NCBI GenBank assembly: GCA_963694825.1
Contig: CAVOEV010000260.1
Coordinates: 1 to 6,556, forward strand
Source: UBA8437 sp963694825
GTDB taxonomy: Bacteria > Planctomycetota > Planctomycetia > Planctomycetales > Planctomycetaceae
Length of the DNA: 6,556 nucleotides
Direction of reading: 5' to 3'
The notes below the pieces were generated by a model that was not told the DNA's origin, did not search any database, and was given only the letters and a program-made list of their open reading frames with translations. Every line of letters starts with the position of its first letter. Positions within the stretch are counted from its first letter, which is position 1. A program made the position numbers and the translations under genes. Of this stretch, positions 5,405 through 6,556 are shown in pieces.

Positions 5405-6484
5405 ATGGCACGACTCCGTAATCCGCTGTTCGCTCGATTCGTACAACTCATGATCGTCGCACTGATCACCGCACTCCTGGCACTGGACGCCACACCCGGA
5501 CTCGAGGCTCAGGAACCGTCTGCCGACTCGGTGAGCAAGAACGCAACAGGCCCAACCGACTCGCCCAAGGCGGCGGATTCAGCCAAAAGTTCAAAGACGT
5601 CCGAAGCCTCGAAAACGACCAGCCGCCGTCAGCGACCGGTCGATGTCCTCCGAGAAGTTCGGGCCCGGATCCAGAAACTCGTGCCGTTCCAGGCGGAAAT
5701 CGTCGAAATCATCATCGTCCGCGGCAAACGGTTCCGAGCCACCGGCAAGTACCTCCAAGGTCCAGGGCACAAGCTCAGACTCGAGTTCGACCTCGAAGTG
5801 GGCCGCACCAAGGGCTCGCTGATCCAGGTCTGCGACGGCACCACCTTGTTCACTCAACAGAAAATCGGACTGATCGTGCAGGCCACACGGAGAAACGTCC
5901 CCAGGATTCTCAAGGAAATGAAAACACTCGCCGCCAAGGCCGACAGCCGACCACGACCCGCTCAGTTCGAAGCCGACCTCGGACTCGGAGGGCTCGAAGC
6001 ACTGCTCGGTTCACTCGAAGAGTCGATGAGCTTCACGCAACAACGAGAACAGACGTTCCAGGACCGACCGTTCATCATCATCGAAGGCAGCTGGAACGCC
6101 AACTTCCTCGAAACACTCACCGACGACGATCAACCCACAGGTGGCGGATTGCCCGAATACGTCCCGGATCGTGTCCGAGTCTACATCGACAAGCAGACTC
6201 GGTTTGCTCACCGCATCGTCTATCTCAAGAAAGACGACTCTCGCCAGGCACTCCGCCCAATGGTCAGCCTCGAATTCCGAAACGTCCAACTCAACGCGCC
6301 ATTGAATGACGCCTCGTTCGGCTTCCAACCCGATGCCGGTGTCCGGGTCCAGGACGTCACCGACGACTACATCCGCCAGATCCGCCAGGCTCAATCCCCC
6401 GCTCAGGCCCCCGCTCAGGCCCCCGGTCGCGCCCCCGGTCGCGCCCCCGGCGGTTCGCCCGCACCTCAACCCCCCTCTCGCTAG
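5405..6484 (+). CDS. Secreted LolA/RseB-fold-like protein with C-terminal Ala/Pro repeat tail
   Basis: This 359-residue exported protein resembles periplasmic LolA-like proteins, which bind lipids or lipoproteins in a half-barrel. The resemblance rests on overall pattern, not on a decisive motif. A signal peptide (1-35, MARLRNPLFARF then a hydrophobic run, cleavage near LEA-Q) is followed by a Ser/Lys/Ala-rich linker (36-77). The globular part (78-310) shows alternating strands: QAEIVEIIIVRGKRFRATG, LRLEFDLE, IQVCDGTTLFTQ, FIIIEGSW, PDRVRVYIDKQT then HRIVYL, and PMVSLEFRNVQLNAPL ending in FGFQP. The tail (329-359) consists of AQSP, AQAP and GRAP repeats. The ATG at 5405 is preferred because a normal signal peptide begins there and the 16 codons from the upstream ATG at 5357 have much lower GC at third positions. 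Neither start has a strong ribosome site. The gene is divergent from the A-B-C operon across 263 bases. Existence is firm; function is tentative. Confidence 0.8.
   Translation: MARLRNPLFARFVQLMIVALITALLALDATPGLEAQEPSADSVSKNATGPTDSPKAADSAKSSKTSEASKTTSRRQRPVDVLREVRARIQKLVPFQAEIVEIIIVRGKRFRATGKYLQGPGHKLRLEFDLEVGRTKGSLIQVCDGTTLFTQQKIGLIVQATRRNVPRILKEMKTLAAKADSRPRPAQFEADLGLGGLEALLGSLEESMSFTQQREQTFQDRPFIIIEGSWNANFLETLTDDDQPTGGGLPEYVPDRVRVYIDKQTRFAHRIVYLKKDDSRQALRPMVSLEFRNVQLNAPLNDASFGFQPDAGVRVQDVTDDYIRQIRQAQSPAQAPAQAPGRAPGRAPGGSPAPQPPSR
6389..6448 (+). repeat. 12-bp in-frame minisatellite encoding AQAP/GRAP units
   Basis: Five consecutive 12-bp units fill this stretch: GCTCAATCCCCC once, GCTCAGGCCCCC twice (6401-6424) and GGTCGCGCCCCC twice (6425-6448). 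A degenerate sixth unit follows to 6460. The unit length is a multiple of three and encodes AQSP, AQAP, AQAP, GRAP, GRAP, GGSP at the C-terminus of the LolA-like protein. Identical neighbouring copies suggest recent slippage; copy-number change would alter tail length without breaking the frame. Confidence 0.9.
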
Positions 6485-6496
6485 GAACTCCGCTCG

Positions 6497-6556
6497 ATGA
6501 GCACTGTGCCGGGACCGCACGTCGTCCAGGGTCGAGCCATACCCGGCTGGATCGTG
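6497..6556 (+). CDS. Possible 5' end of a downstream gene (truncated by the window)
   Basis: An ATG at 6497 opens a frame that runs without a stop for 20 codons to the window end, beginning MSTVPGPHVVQGRAI. It lies 12 bases after the stop of the LolA-like gene, with AGGA at 6483-6486 ten bases upstream, so a co-transcribed second gene is plausible. Twenty codons are too few to identify a family, and an open frame of this length in GC-rich DNA could be chance. Confidence 0.4.
   Translation, partial: MSTVPGPHVVQGRAIPGWIV

Noticed and set aside
6011..6520. A 169-codon minus-strand open frame opposite the LolA-like gene.
   Set aside because: Its Gly-rich repeats are the reverse complement of the minisatellite, and the sense-strand protein has a signal peptide and a folded-domain pattern.

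Overview
The window looks like chromosomal DNA of a planctomycete (Planctomycetota, probably Pirellulaceae or a close relative). This is inferred from a secreted formylglycine-type sulfatase, secreted and lipoprotein families that I recognise only from that phylum, the GC-rich sequence, a mix of strong and absent Shine-Dalgarno sites, and very frequent CGATCG hexamers. I see no mobile element, CRISPR array, phage gene or rRNA.

Layout: (1) 47-1531, plus strand, a signal-peptide-bearing sulfatase whose formylglycine motif is CTASR. (2) 1532-1763, a gap holding a complete tRNA-Leu(GAG) on the minus strand at 1596-1681, with its own promoter and two GC-rich hairpins. (3) 1764-5141, a minus-strand operon of three exported proteins. 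In transcription order these are a lipoprotein-like protein with a Gly/Pro-rich tail (A, 3966-5141), a secreted protein that shares A's core domain (B, 3059-3916), and a DUF11-domain lipoprotein-like protein (C, 1764-3062) whose GTG start overlaps B's stop codon. (4) 5142-5404, a divergent control region with a 10-bp palindrome and a perfect 9-bp tandem repeat. (5) 5405-6484, plus strand, a secreted protein resembling the LolA/RseB fold, ending in a 12-bp minisatellite. (6) 6497 to the window end, the possible first 20 codons of another gene.

How the genes may work together: A, B and C are almost certainly co-transcribed. All three have export signals and no cysteine in the mature chains apart from candidate lipidation cysteines, so they are best read as an envelope protein set. 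The divergent LolA-like protein could handle lipids or lipoproteins in the periplasm, which makes a functional link to A and C attractive, but only position supports it. The sulfatase is convergent with the operon and separated from it by the tRNA gene; it is probably an independent function (desulfation of sulfated polysaccharides or small sulfate esters). The item most worth follow-up is the A-B-C cassette with its duplicated, apparently planctomycete-restricted domain.
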